Positions 1-9,960 of a stretch of DNA of 64,000 bases are shown here, piece by piece. Made by a program: the position numbers and the translations under genes. The notes under the pieces are model-generated. The model ran no database searches. It was not told where the DNA came from and was given only the letters and a program-made list of their open reading frames with translations. The stretch lies in contig CAJQUW010014747.1 of NCBI GenBank assembly GCA_907163375.1, positions 124,001 to 188,000 on the forward strand, read 5' to 3'. This DNA is from Prostheceraeus crozeri. Its lineage: Eukaryota; Platyhelminthes; Polycladida; Euryleptidae. Each line of letters starts with the position of its first letter. The first letter of the stretch is position 1.

Positions 1-25
1 AACTTAAGACGTCACACCGCTGGCA

Positions 26-3000
26 ATGCCTGCAGAGGAGGAAAGCGCCGACCGATCCCTCAACGGCCCAAGTGTGAAGGTTGTGGACGCACGTTCTACT
101 ACAGCACGAACTTGCGAGTTCACATCGAAGGCGGTTCCTGTGGCAGTGCGAAGCAACCACCAACGTCATCAGGTAGGAAGCATCCTTCATCGCACGTCGG
201 CTTTTCCTGTTCTTCGTGTCAGAAGACCTTTCCTACAGAGTTTGTTCTTTCTTCGCACACACTCTGTCACACACATTCCACTGAGCTTTACACTGACAAC
301 AACGTCACTCTAAGGCTGAGCAAGTTTTCCCTTGAGTGGCTCGTTCGCGACTATGAGTTAGAAAGCTCTGAACCTGTACAAGATATTCATCCTTTCTTGA
401 TGAATAATGTAGGTTTAATTCATCAAATGTTGTCGAGCTTAGATAGATGTTTGCTCAAAGGCATGTTCTATCTCACTGCTCGTTTCAATAAGGTAGACAG
501 TAGCACGGGAGAAGTAGAGTCCACTGTGACCATTAGGATAGCCTCCTGTGCTGCTGATCTGATAGGTGATGTAAACGAGTGGATAGAGAGACATGCGACC
601 TATCTCGTCAGCAACTTAAATAAATTTAATGAAAGAGACTGCGGACTGGTTTTTGATGAGATAGAGAAAGTAGACATTAAAATCAATCTTTTAGAAAATT
701 TGCAAGGCAGCGGTTGTTTCACCCTCCCCAAAGCACTGACTGACAAAAAGGCTGTTATCAATGTAGAGTGTCAGTCCCAGTGTTTCAAGTATGCCGTCCT
801 CTCCATACTTCACTATAATGACATAGATATGCATCGTCAGAGTCACCAAGTATTGTGAATGGGAGGATAAGCTTAAGTTTGACGGGTTAGATGTCAACAC
901 ACTAGATTTTAAAGGCATCGCCCAATTTGAAAAACTCAATAACAGTAAGGTAGTTGTCCATCTCTGGGAAAAAGGTCTGAAGGGCGTTAGGTATAACAAC
1001 CGCCAAAGTAACTTCGACCAGGTTGTCAATCTCCTCCTAGTGTATAGCGACAACTACCCAGAATGGCATTATTGTGGCATTCCTAAAATTTCTAGATTGT
1101 ATCGCCACCAACAAAGTTATGATGGCAAACATTATTACTGTGATCGCTGCACACGACGCTTTAGGTCAAAACCATTTTTTGAACAGCATTACGAGTGGTG
1201 CTCTCGGGGTAAACTTCAAATGGAAGTCATGCCCAAAGATAAATTTTATAGGTATGAGGAAAACGGCAATGAGCTCAGTCCCATATGTACCATCTATGCG
1301 GACATTGAATGTTACATTGAACAAGAAGACCTAAGTCATGAGCCAGCAGCCATTGCTTGTTATGAAGTTTGGCATTCTTACTATAGGAATCAAAATAAAA
1401 TGCATGTGTGGCAAGGCGAGGAGTGCGTTGAAAACTTCCTCAACTTTTTAGATAGGAAAGCCCATTTTTCATCAACGCTATGAAGTGGAGCTGACTAGGA
1501 CACCCATGTGCTTCACAGAAGCCGATAAACTCAAATTTAATAGGACCACGGAATGTCCCCGCTGCTGTTCATCCTTTGAATTTAGGTCTGCCTTATGCAG
1601 TAAATGTAACATAAAACTTAGGCTCAAACGGCGAACGCTCCCCGTCATCTTCCATAACTTTAAATGTTATGATGCTCACATCATCATTCGCCATGGATTC
1701 GGTAAAATGAAATCCTGGTCATCCAAAGTGATTGCACAAAGTAAGGAAAAATTTATGTTCATCACTGCCAAAGTACAAGTAGATAAGACGAAGGAGGGGA
1801 AGCCTGTCTTCTATGACATAAAGTTTCTAGATAGCTTTCAATCTATGTCTTCTTCCATAGCCGCGTTGGCTAATAACTTAAAAACACTTCCCCTCACTCA
1901 ACATTTAAAGAAAGACTATCCCAACATAAGTGAAAGTCTCATGCGACGGAAAGGGGTGTTTCCTTATAGTTATTTTAGTTCAATGGACACATTGAAAGAA
2001 ACATCCCTTCCGTCCATTGATAAATTTAAAAATGATTTGACGGGTGAGGACTGTTCGCCGGATGACTAGAGGCATGCAGACCAAGCATGGTTAGAATTTA
2101 GGTGTCGCACTTTTGGCGACTATATGCTTGCCTACTTAAAATTAGACGTCTATCTGTTGGCTGATGTGTTTGAGACTTTTAGGAAAGTCACATTAGAACA
2201 GGACGCCTTAGACCCAGTCCATTTTGTTAGTCTACCGGGTCTGTCCCATCAGTCAGCCTTCAAGATGACGAAAGAGAGAATACATTTACTGCAAGATGCA
2301 GAAATGTACACGTTATTTGAACGTGGTATTAGGGGAGGCTTAACATTTGTTAACAAACATGTTGTCAACAGCACCCAAGACATAGGATCGACCACGCACT
2401 TAATGTACATAGGCCAAAATAATTCATATGGGAGAGCATTACCCAAGCCTTTGCCACAGTCTGACTTCCAATGGGTAGAGCCCTATGACATTGAACACTT
2501 CTCCAATCCAGCACACATTATGGCACAGGAAGATGAGGCCGCCATAGGTTCTTTATTTGAAGTCGACCTCATCTATCCAGAATGTATTAAGAATAAGACA
2601 GTTGATTTTCCTCTCGCACCCGAATCTGGGTCCGAATCGCATCCGAATCGCAACGGCATAGTCAGTCCAGATATGTTCTGTCCCTTTATGGAAGAACACA
2701 ATAAGCAATATGAGGCGGAAAATGACTTATAATATAAACCCACTAGGAAGTTGTTGCTCACCCAATTGAACAAGCAGCATTATATCGTGCACTATTCCAT
2801 CCTCAAATTCTATCTAAGTATCGGGATGCAACTTGACAAAGTCCATCGCGCTATCCAGTTTAGGCAGAAGCCCTTTCTAAAACCGTATATAGAATTTAAT
2901 AGTAAGAAACGGGATGAATCCAAGAATCCTTTCGAAAAGGACTTCTTTAAATTTAAGAATAATGCCCTCTTTGGTAAAACCATGGAGGATGTAAGAAAGC

Positions 3001-3782
3001 GCATGGACTATCGTATCGTGACTGATCCGGAAACGAGTATCAAGTTATGCCGTTCACCGTTGTTTTGTCACCATGATGTCATCTCCGAAGACATCACTGG
3101 TTTTAAAATGTTAAAATCCAAAGTAGAACTTTGCAAGCCCATTCATGTCGGTCAAGCTGTCTTGGATCACTCCAAGTTAGAAATGTACGAGTTGTTTTAC
3201 CACACATTTAAAACTTGCCCATTCATCCAACATGTAGAATTAGTAGGAGGCGATACAGACAGCTTCTTCCTAGCTTTGACAACCACTAGCCAAATCAAGC
3301 AGGAAGACATTTTAAAATATTTAGCACCCAAGTTTGATAGTTCCAACTATCCCACTGACCATCCGCTTTACTCTACCACAAATAAAGCGAAGCTTGGCTG
3401 CTTCAAGGATGAGTGTGCCGGCAAACAGATAGAGAAGATGATCTTGCTTCGTCCCAAGATGTACTCCATGAAACTAAAATCCTCAGAGCTTTCTATAAAA
3501 CGGGCGAAAGGCATCTCGAAGTCAATCGATAGGAATATGACACATAGGGACTATCAAGATGCCTTAGATTCACTCAAAATTAAAAAAGTAGAAATGGCCA
3601 TTTTAAAATCACAGTCACATCAAGTCAGAACAACGACTTTTAGGAAACGAGGTCTCTCAGCTTGGGAAGACAAGCGATGCTGGATGAGTCCTCACCACTC
3701 ATTACCGTGCGGCCATCTAGACACTCATCTACCTCCATCTAAGAGACAGAAACTTTCTCTTCCTCCGTCTGGCGATGTATGA
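26..3782 (+). pseudogene. Polinton protein-primed DNA polymerase B, element A (fossil)
   Basis: This is the replicative polymerase of a Polinton, which would copy the linear element from a protein primer. Parts visible in order are C2H2-type zinc fingers (CSSCQKTF region near 210-280), an N-terminal domain of about 120 residues (about 320-700), a Cys-containing INVECQSQCFKYAVLS segment (about 750-830), a third finger (CDRCTRRF), the Exo I motif YADIECY near 1300, Exo II (FHNFKCYDAH) near 1660, Exo III (YLKLDVYLLADV) near 2130, the motif B region (KNNALFGKTMED) near 2960 and motif C (GGDTDSF) near 3250. It ends in GDV, as the copy in element C nearly does. It is broken by about five or six disruptions. 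Family assignment is firm; activity is not expected. Confidence 0.9.
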
Positions 3783-4374
3783 TGATGAATGCTTCCTCTC
3801 TGTTGTGGTTGATGTTTTGCTTTTTCACTCCATGGCGTTTTCTATGGGGTGTTGTGAGTGAGTCTCTTGTGACATGCATCCATATTCTGATCACTTCATA
3901 TCATGACTTGCATATCAACTGGTTTTCCTGACTTTGTTTTGTCCCTGTACAGTTTCTTTCAATGACTTTGTTTTCTCCGGTGATGTGTGCCATGAAAACT
4001 TTGTTTTCTGCCACCATCAGTATTACCTATGTGCGGTGCTATGAAAATCAGTTGTGATGATGAATAACATATCATGTACATACTGTGTCGTTTTCATTTC
4101 ACATAAAGTTGCGGTTCAAATAGGTGGGACTGAGTTGGTAATAATGTCATAAGCATGTCACTGTCTGTAAGATAGGTGAAATATAAAATGAAGTCAGAAT
4201 CATTTCACTGTTTGTAAAGCTAGAAAGAAAGTTGCAAGATAGGTAAAGTATCAAATAAAGCGACAATCATTTCAATGTTTGTAAGATAGGTGAAGAATAA
4301 AATAGAGTTGGAATCATCTCACTGTTTGTAAAGTTAGAAATAAAGTAGTTATTTGTAATGTTAGGAATAATGTC

Positions 4375-4655
4375 ATTCACAAATGGTTAAGTTAATAAAT
4401 GTACTATACACTGACGGTTAACATTCACTTGTGCTATATAAAACCCTAAATCCCTAAATCCAACCGTAGGTAACCCTATCCCCGTAGATGATGGACTTTA
4501 GCAATTTAGATATATCATTCACAAATGGTTAAGTTAATAAACGTACTATACACTAACGGTTAACATTCGCTTGTGTTATATAAAACCCTAAATCCCAAAA
4601 TGAAGTCGTAGCTAACCCTATCCCCATAGATGATGGACTTTAGCAATTTATAGGT
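4375..4655. repeat. Two-copy tandem repeat, period about 142 bp, each with a TATA-like box
   Basis: The phrase ATTCACAAATGGTTAAG recurs at 4375 and 4517, and the two units match over most of their length. Each contains a TATA-like string (CTATATAAAACCC, and TTATATAAAACCC in the second). No ORF starts sensibly after either. It is not seen at the equivalent place in B, so it may be a local duplication in A. Confidence 0.7.
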
Positions 4656-4895
4656 AAATTATAAAATAAAGTGACAAGCATTTCACTGTTTGCAAGATAG
4701 TTGAAGTATAAAATAAAGTCATCAGCATGTCAGAGTTCGCAAGTTTACATCCTCACCAACGAATGTAACATCATGAGAATTTCTTCGGCTTAGGAAACAT
4801 CAACCACTTTGCTGACTCATGTCTATAAATAGCTCTGACTCATGAAGTGGTAAAGCGCCATTCAGTTAGATAAGAATCTAATCAGTCTTGTTCAA

Positions 4896-4988
4896 CCTTT
4901 TCACCGACAAGTGTGTGGGCGTGTCATTCAACATCGATGGCGCCTCACGTCAGACAGTGTGACCTTTTCACCGACACGTCTGTGGGCG
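4896..4988. repeat. Paired 26-bp direct repeat near the 3' end of the TBP-like gene
   Basis: The string CCTTTTCACCGACAAGTG with the following GTGGGCG occurs at 4896-4921 and, with slight change, at 4963-4988. The same pair is present beside the TBP-like gene in both arms of B (about 21420-21515 and 26295-26395). Conservation between diverged copies suggests a functional site, for example transcription control or a 3' end signal; this is inference. Confidence 0.55.
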
Positions 4989-5028
4989 ATAGTTCATTGC
5001 GATGACTCATTCAAAACACATCATGTGA

Positions 5029-5568
5029 TTAACACGATTCTATTAACTGTGACTCATACCGATAACGCATTAAAGATTTAACAATGTCAGCTACTTTACT
5101 AATATCACGTGAACCGGTCATGATACAATGTCCGTTGTGAAACACTGCAATATGTACAGGATGCCACTTCCAATCCAGAGCAGCAGGAAAGAGTTCAGTT
5201 TCATAAAAAATACAATGATTACTGGTTTTAATGTTTGCTGGATTCACTAACATCTTCAATTGAACAGACACTACTATATTCTTCAATGTCAGGGGACTGA
5301 GGCGTAGATGAGGCATGACTGTTCGCATTTTCTTGACGACTTCGTAACACATGGACTGCATCACGAAATGAGAAAGGTTTCCTAGGACTTGGATTTTGCC
5401 GCAGCGAAAGATTTGAAGATTTCGACCGTTGCTCTTGCGAATGACCAACATTTGTGGACGACCGCGATGATATACTGAATCGTGAAGATGGATATGCAAC
5501 TGTTCTAAATCGATGTCTCTTCCGAGATTCATTTCGCGCATAGCGTTGATGATGCGGATGGTGGTCAT
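5029..5568 (-). CDS. TATA-box-binding-protein-like protein, element A
   Basis: The 179-residue protein has the size of a TBP core and two related halves. Half 1 carries INAMREMNLGRDIDLEQLHI and then GRPQMLVIR followed by LQIFRCGKIQVLG, matching the TBP pattern of a dipping beta sheet that ends in a (S)GK..TG turn. Half 2 carries FYETELFPAAL, very close to the YEPELFP motif of eukaryotic TBP, then VHIAVFHNGHCIMTG. TBP binds TATA boxes and nucleates transcription initiation in the nucleus. The gene is on the - strand and its first third overlaps the 3' part of the PC4-like gene in another frame. The reading frame is open. The fold assignment is from motif recognition and I consider it strong; DNA binding is inference. 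Confidence 0.85.
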   Translation of the reverse strand: MTTIRIINAMREMNLGRDIDLEQLHIHLHDSVYHRGRPQMLVIRKSNGRNLQIFRCGKIQVLGNLSHFVMQSMCYEVVKKMRTVMPHLRLSPLTLKNIVVSVQLKMLVNPANIKTSNHCIFYETELFPAALDWKWHPVHIAVFHNGHCIMTGSRDISKVADIVKSLMRYRYESQLIESC

Positions 5569-5863
5569 GCTTCACAAATGACATGAGGGTTGAGTGAACT
5601 TCCCTTTTATACTTTTCCCATGAGGGCTTTGGAATCACGATGTAGCAGTGATCATTATGTAGAATCATCTCTTGAATGCGAATAAATACAATGCCTTCTC
5701 CTACGTTAATGAGACGGCAAGAGTTGGATAGGATTGCGCGATGTAACCTTCGTAGTTGAAAGCGTTCTAGAGTTATCTGAAGTTGACGTTTCATATCATG
5801 AAATGTAACACACTCCCTTTTCCGTGATACATAGAGGCATGCTGATAATTTCCACATGATCAT
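5228..5863 (-). CDS. PC4-like protein with Ser/Arg-rich tail, element A
   Basis: This 211-residue protein is the counterpart of the gene at 51048-51698 in element C. Both share a SWEKYKREVHS-type motif after the N-terminal domain and an (R)KPFSFRDAVHVLR-type motif near the C-terminus, separated by a Ser/Arg/His-rich linker. In C the N-terminal domain resembles the transcription coactivator PC4; in A this is less clear, so the name is borrowed from C. The last 340 bases are shared in another frame with the TBP-like gene. The reading frame is open. It is probably a DNA-binding partner of the TBP-like protein; this is inference from overlap and domain type. Confidence 0.5.
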   Translation of the reverse strand: MIMWKLSACLYVSRKRECVTFHDMKRQLQITLERFQLRRLHRAILSNSCRLINVGEGIVFIRIQEMILHNDHCYIVIPKPSWEKYKREVHSTLMSFVKHDHHPHHQRYARNESRKRHRFRTVAYPSSRFSISSRSSTNVGHSQEQRSKSSNLSLRQNPSPRKPFSFRDAVHVLRSRQENANSHASSTPQSPDIEEYSSVCSIEDVSESSKH

Positions 5864-6019
5864 GATTCAAACCTGAGTGAAGAATGTAATGCCTAAGAAA
5901 GAAGGAGAGTGGTGTTCATGTGTGGCATGGTGAGTGTACATTTTTCTGTCTTGATAAGGTGGCCGTTGAGGCCGTGGTCTCATAAAGACCGATGGTGCGT
6001 TCTCAGTGGGTGGAGAGTG

Positions 6020-6658
6020 TTACTGTGGTTGATCATCATCAACATGGACATCATTTTTGAAGGTCAAGGAGACAAGATAGGGATTCAACGTAAACAACCT
6101 TCCGTCCCTGCGCGGAACCATGTAGATGGTTTGAATTTTAATTTCAAATGAGTAGAATCCTTTTCCCAAAATGGGGAGAGGTTTGCAATTGAGTAGGTCG
6201 AATTCGCTGCCCTCCTTTTCATGGATGATGAGACAGTGTCTATCCATATGAACATACATGTATCTTCTTTCCACGATGGGAACTTGTGGCCGCTTCCCAT
6301 TGTGTCGAACAATTTCTTTGGGAATGGTGAGATTTTCTTTCAGGAATGTTTCAAGAGTATTGAATTGTAACCGTGTCCAATAGTCCAACGGTACACACAC
6401 GACGAGTCCATACTTTGTTGACATAACCTTTAGATAATCCATCCGATGACTTGATGTTTTTATGGTCACGACTTCTCCATGATGAGTTATCTTTTGATTG
6501 AAAGCATTTTTACCCGATGTTAAAGTAGGGGAGTTCTGTGTACCCAGTACGAGAGCAGAGTTGATGGCTTCGATTAACTGCATGGTTAGCGCAAGGACGG
6601 AAATGATTGACATGAGATCAGTCGTTCGTTTCATAACCCCACCTAGCTCCAATCGCAT
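6020..6658 (-). CDS. GFYSF-family protein, second paralogue, element A
   Basis: The 212-residue protein shares with the gene at 8399-8689 a central LDYWTRLQ...LTIPKEIV segment and a GFYSFEIKIQT...RRDGRLFTLN motif (compare GFYSFHIEVPA...QSDGNLISLN). The two are therefore paralogues within one element. A hydrophobic stretch near residues 14-35 could be a signal anchor or a buried helix. The pattern of alternating strands ending in G-hydrophobic-GR is reminiscent of viral single-strand DNA-binding proteins, but I do not recognise the family and give no function. A TATA box lies about 90 bases upstream of the start. Confidence 0.6.
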   Translation of the reverse strand: MRLELGGVMKRTTDLMSIISVLALTMQLIEAINSALVLGTQNSPTLTSGKNAFNQKITHHGEVVTIKTSSHRMDYLKVMSTKYGLVVCVPLDYWTRLQFNTLETFLKENLTIPKEIVRHNGKRPQVPIVERRYMYVHMDRHCLIIHEKEGSEFDLLNCKPLPILGKGFYSFEIKIQTIYMVPRRDGRLFTLNPYLVSLTFKNDVHVDDDQPQ

Positions 6659-6748
6659 GCGTTTCCCTTTTCATGTTTTCCCTGTCTTTGTTACGTGACA
6701 AAGAGTTATCACACGTGAACTTTTCACCGCGTGGGTGGAAGCCTTCCC

Positions 6749-6758
6749 TATTTATATA
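6749..6758 (-). promoter_or_regulatory. TATA box of the GFYSF-2 gene, element A
   Basis: Read on the - strand the sequence is TATATAAATA followed by GGGAAGGCTTCC. The same decamer and a GCCTTCC element precede the paralogous gene in element C (59591-59600). Equivalent boxes are present in both B arms near 19667 and 28145. The spacing of about 90 bases to the ATG fits an RNA polymerase II core promoter. Confidence 0.75.
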
Positions 6759-6790
6759 CAAAGTCGTTCCAGTCCTCACAAAGACTTTAG

Positions 6791-6966
6791 TGACACGCCC
6801 CTTCTAGCGAACAAAGACGCATTCATTTATCTAACAAAGAGCCCGATAGTAATGCACAAAGCGCAATGACTCATTTTGTGATACGCCCCTTTTCTCGAAC
6901 AAAGACGCACTCATTTATCTAACTAAGAGCCCGATAGTAATGCACAAAGCGCAATGACTTATCATG
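6791..6966. repeat. Tandem pair of about 88-bp repeats upstream of the TATA box
   Basis: TGACACGCCCCTTCTAGCGA and the following 70 bases recur from 6879 with a few changes, including AACAAAGACGCA and GCCCGATAGTAATGCAC. Only one partial unit is found at this place in B. The position just upstream of the promoter of the GFYSF-2 gene suggests upstream control elements; no ORF is present. Confidence 0.65.
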
Positions 6967-7024
6967 CTCCATACACCAATACAAAATACTCAGTGAAAAG
7001 AAATCTTTATTGCATCCACACAAC

Positions 7025-7501
7025 ATGTCGATCATCAAACCAAGTCGTGGATGTAAACACACTCAGTTGAATCATGATATGTTTAACAACGTATGTATTT
7101 CCTTCCATCGTCTCTTCTATTCTCTTCATAATTTTTTCTCCATATGACGTACATAAAATTGATCACTAAGAGTAATCCATTCTGTGCAACAGGATCCAAA
7201 ACGAAGTGGTTTTTGCAAATCTTAATATAATCTTATATCTTAATCTTAATATGGCTCTTGCAAACTCAATATAAGCAACGAGTCTAGCCTTCACATCTTG
7301 AGGTTGTAAACTCTCTATCAATCTTTTGAAGAGAGGAAGGCTTTCAGTTGCCACTACTTTTATATCATTCATCTTTACTTTAAATGTAAGTTTCCAATCT
7401 TGTAAAAATCCATCGAATCCTTGTTGATCAAGAGTTAAATGACACATGTGGTTACTTAAGGTACGATGCGTCATCATAAACGTTGTGACTATAGATTTCA
7501 T
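7025..7501 (-). pseudogene. Polymerase-N-domain-like small protein, copy 2, element A
   Basis: This gene corresponds to the 147-residue proteins at 19063-19506 and 28311-28754 in B. Motifs include LTLDQQGFDGFLQDW and KARLVAYIE. The pattern (short strand, amphipathic helix, RLVAxIxF, later RHMxKI and IxIQLS) matches the small proteins at 9499-9960 and 57477-57887 and also the N-terminal domain of the Polinton polymerase. The copy in A is broken, with about one break. Role unknown; possibly binds or mimics the polymerase. Confidence 0.7.
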
Positions 7502-7718
7502 ATTGCTTCAATGACTTCCACTATGAATAGAAACAGAAATAACAATCATGTTCCACTGTAAGTTTATTCAACATCAATCAAAATTCACAAAGCAATCAGA
7601 GAGTAGTGAATACAATTCATGAAAAGATCATCACTCATTGGCAGGGAGTAAAAACGTGTTCTATTTACACCCACGCTGTTGACAATAATATAGATACAAT
7701 TCATAAACATCATAGAGA
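7502..7718. other. Short non-coding gap with 3' end signals, element A
   Basis: Between two - strand genes. It contains phrases such as AAGTTTATTCAACATC, which read on the - strand give AATAAACTT, a likely poly(A) signal context. The corresponding site in the left arm of B received a SINE-like insertion. Confidence 0.4.
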
Positions 7719-8192
7719 CTACAATGCCAGCGTGAAGAGAGTTTTGCAATTGTAGGTGGCTTTATTTCTAGTATTACAATGTGATGGTGGTCTGTAAAGG
7801 TGATGTCCCTCTCCGAAACATACAGCCATATCAAAAATCATTTCATCTCTAAACTTCTTTTGATCACAATGCATATGATAGTCTTGTCTTACACGATCTA
7901 CCCAACATCGTAAATATAAATTATCAATATGTAAGTGAAGTGTTGCTGCTTCTCGTTCAGAATCATTTCCTAATATTTTAACAATATGAAAACCTGACAG
8001 CCACCGTTTGAAATCACTTATCAAATACGTTTCATTTACAAATCCAATATGAATCAAAATAGAAGGATCAAGCCCATGCACATGACGTCGTGACCATTCG
8101 TCTTTGTGTGGAGGACAGTAGGCAAATCTATGATATACACTAACAACAGTTTGATCGCTTTCCCTAATTGCAATAGCACTCAACTCCTGCAT
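7719..8192 (-). CDS. DEDD-exonuclease-like protein, element A
   Basis: The annotated ATG gives 157 residues beginning MQELSAIAI. The same frame runs a few codons upstream and reads FIDSEGTP just before the ATG. The D-x-E arrangement, followed by a strand, resembles motif I of RNase T/DnaQ-type 3'-5' exonucleases. Further on are HVHGLDPSIL, YLISDFKRWLSGFHIVKI and DNLYLRCWVDRVRQDYH, conserved with the gene at 57975-58505. No Met precedes the D-x-E motif, and a pyrimidine-rich stretch ending in TAG lies just upstream, so the first exon may be elsewhere. Function as an exonuclease is a guess at moderate confidence. Confidence 0.5.
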   Translation of the reverse strand: MQELSAIAIRESDQTVVSVYHRFAYCPPHKDEWSRRHVHGLDPSILIHIGFVNETYLISDFKRWLSGFHIVKILGNDSEREAATLHLHIDNLYLRCWVDRVRQDYHMHCDQKKFRDEMIFDMAVCFGEGHHLYRPPSHCNTRNKATYNCKTLFTLAL

Positions 8193-8247
8193 GGGTGTCC
8201 CCTCACTGTCTATGAAGATGACAACCTACAATATCAAAAACACTTAA

Positions 8248-8517
8248 TTACAAGACAATACATTGAGCAGGAAATTTACAAGGATGTCTGTCCTTTACAT
8301 AACAAAAGATACATACAACATGATTACAATGTTTAAATTGAATATAACACACAAGACCGCGTTTTCCACATTCACTATAAACTAACTGATTAGAATACTT
8401 AAGATTTCTTTTTGGTGGTAACGCCATCCTTCTTTGATGCGCGACGACGTTTAGGTTTGGTGACAGGTTCTTGACACTCTTTGACGCAAGAATCAATGAC
8501 TCTCTCAATGTGATCAA
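8248..8517 (-). CDS. Small RING-like zinc-binding protein, element A
   Basis: The C-terminal half carries YSECGKRG, then FKHCNHVVCIFC and HPCKFPAQC, a spacing of Cys/His pairs typical of a RING-like or related zinc-binding fold. The real start may be the internal Met of MALPPKRN, since the upstream part overlaps the GFYSF-1 gene in another frame. The counterpart in C (58558-58806) keeps CFECRRRG and CHHIICVFC. RING proteins are often ubiquitin ligases, but this short form is unproven. Confidence 0.65.
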   Translation of the reverse strand: MITLRESLILASKSVKNLSPNLNVVAHQRRMALPPKRNLKYSNQLVYSECGKRGLVCYIQFKHCNHVVCIFCYVKDRHPCKFPAQCIVL

Positions 8518-8689
8518 GACCTGTTAACTCAGGTTGATGATGAATTTGGGCAACACGCAAATTGAGAGAAATCAAATTACCGTCAGATTGATGAGGTCCC
8601 ACATAAACAGCAGGCACCTCAATATGAAAGGAATAAAAGCCTGCACCTAGCGATGACAATTCTGTTTCAACTGACTGTTCAACTGTCAC
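8399..8689 (-). pseudogene. GFYSF-family protein, first paralogue, element A (3' part)
   Basis: The reading frame carries GAGFYSFHIEVPAVYVGP, DGNLISLNLRVAQ and a Lys/Arg-rich tail ending KKDGVTTKKKS that looks like a nuclear localisation signal. The 242-residue copy at 29652-30380 shows the family length. In A the front of the gene has been replaced by foreign DNA (next entry), so the locus is broken. Confidence 0.75.
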
Positions 8690-8693
8690 TCCT

Positions 8694-8985
8694 GGGGCCT
8701 ATTTCATGACGCTTACAATCATTGTAAATTGCAATTTCGCGATGACAAGCCAAATTTACAATGCCAGAGGAAGACGAAAGCCAATTTCATGAGTGACAAT
8801 TGATCGATTTGTGAATTGTAATCGACTGGCTTCAATTTTAAAAGACCGCAGCACGCTTGTCCTCACAGTGAATGTGCTATCGCCGCTTCATATACAGCCA
8901 TCAAAATGCTGACACAGGCTCAAAAATTGAAGCTCTTGACAATGCTGAATGAGCATAAAGAACAACTGAGAGGACCTTTTGCTGC
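8694..8985. mobile_element. Foreign insert, probably end fragment of a DNA transposon
   Basis: This stretch has no counterpart in the two B arms, where the GFYSF-1 gene is continuous. It begins GGGGCCTATTTCATGACGC, the style of terminal repeat seen in Harbinger-like transposons and MITEs of marine invertebrates. It then runs into an open phrase reading LTQAQKLKLLTMLNEHKE on + (near 8910-8965). No matching second end is visible. Family assignment is tentative. Confidence 0.45.
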
Positions 8986-8996
8986 GTTCACATGAT

Positions 8997-9227
8997 TTAA
9001 AGCTTATCACCAAAGTCCAACTCTTCGTCATCGTCCAGTAAATTAAATGTCTTGGCCTTAGGACCCGAATTAAGTTTCAATTCCTTAAAGTACTTGAAAA
9101 TAAAGCGTCTAGGTGGTGGAGGCGGTGGTGGCGATGGTTCGACAAAATAGGCTTGTACAATCATCGGCCACACACTCTCCTGCGTCTCTCTTCTAAAATG
9201 TTGGTAAGGGTTAGGCCACACAGTCAT
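8997..9227 (-). CDS. Short Pro-rich protein with acidic C-terminus, element A
   Basis: I choose the ATG at 9225-9227 (MTVWPNPY), because a TATA box lies about 130 bases upstream and downstream of the longer ORF's first Met. The 76-residue protein has a run of prolines (PSPPPPPPP), then RRFIFKYFKELKL and an acidic end LDDDEELDFGDKL. B carries the same protein with slightly different proline runs. I do not recognise it; the proline hinge and acidic tail would suit a protein-protein adaptor. Confidence 0.55.
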   Translation of the reverse strand: MTVWPNPYQHFRRETQESVWPMIVQAYFVEPSPPPPPPPRRFIFKYFKELKLNSGPKAKTFNLLDDDEELDFGDKL

Positions 9228-9353
9228 GACACTCACTTGTAAATTTAGAAACAGGATTGAATCAGACAAAATTGAGACGGAGAATGGCTTGAGCAAATCA
9301 CACACTTTTCGAGTCAAGAGAATGAAATGAAGAGAAAATGGGGAGATGTCTGC

Positions 9354-9360
9354 TTTTATA
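9354..9360 (-). promoter_or_regulatory. TATA box for the Pro-rich gene, element A
   Basis: On the - strand the sequence is GACTATAAAAGCAGACATC. It is kept in the left arm of B (16417-16425). Its position decides the start codon of the Pro-rich gene in favour of the shorter form. Confidence 0.6.
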
Positions 9361-9498
9361 GTCTCCTGCGAATCCACATTTGACACTATGAGAGCCAATC
9401 AGAGACCTCCGTTTCTCCCCTGACTTCGTTGTGGCAGGGAAAAGGAGGCACGCGGACGACTGACTCATGATTGCTTTTCCCAAATCTTGTAGTCAAAT

Positions 9499-9960
9499 CT
9501 AGTTTAGCACATTGAGTTGAATATGAATGTGTTTTATGCGACATAAGAGCAAGTTGAATCCATGCTCATGAAATGAATCTAGTCGAGATGCAATTTTCGC
9601 CATGTGTCGCTGATAGAAATCTTTAGGATCATGTATCGTCTCTGCATAATAGGATGCAAAATGAAACACTACACGTTCGCCCACATGTTCATCAGTCACT
9701 TTCTCAAATTCGATCTCTGCAACTAATCGTCCTTTCACATCTTTATTCATCAAACTGTCCATGAGCTGTTGGAAAACGAAGTAACCTTTAGCGATAGCAA
9801 ATTCTAAGTCTGCCGTTTCATGATGAAATGAGATGATGTAGACCCTAATCACACCACGAAGACTTTGTCGATGAAAACGTAGTGAACAAAATTCATTCGT
9901 AAACTCTACTGCATCTGTCATCTTTTTCCTATCACTTCGGAGACATAGCATGAATGACAT
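9499..9960 (-). CDS. Polymerase-N-domain-like small protein, copy 1, element A
   Basis: A 153-residue open frame with LRFHRQSLRGVIRVYIISFH, KGRLVAEIEFEKV, VVFHFASYYAE, FYQRHMAKIASRLDSF and IHIQLNVLN. This order matches the 136-residue protein at 57477-57887 and the N-terminal domain of the Polinton polymerase in A and C (for example NEWIERHATYLVSNLNKFN ... VDIKINLLE). It is the first gene inside the right terminal repeat. Function unknown; relation to the polymerase domain is inference from motif order. Confidence 0.7.
   Translation of the reverse strand: MSFMLCLRSDRKKMTDAVEFTNEFCSLRFHRQSLRGVIRVYIISFHHETADLEFAIAKGYFVFQQLMDSLMNKDVKGRLVAEIEFEKVTDEHVGERVVFHFASYYAETIHDPKDFYQRHMAKIASRLDSFHEHGFNLLLCRIKHIHIQLNVLN

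Larger units (their letters stand above)
3783..5028. other. Non-coding region between polymerase and TBP-like gene, element A
   Basis: No gene is recognised. From about 4150 to 4370 the sequence is a degenerate tandem repeat built on a 30-45 base phrase like CACTGTTTGTAAAGTTAGAA. Equivalent arrays sit at the same place in both arms of B (about 21700-21950 and 25880-26110). It separates two convergent transcription units, so it probably holds their 3' ends. The array makes no ORF. Confidence 0.6.

Noticed and set aside
4440-4500. CCCTAAATCCCTAAATCC as telomere-like repeat
   Set aside because: Only two or three degenerate units in a longer tandem repeat; chance.
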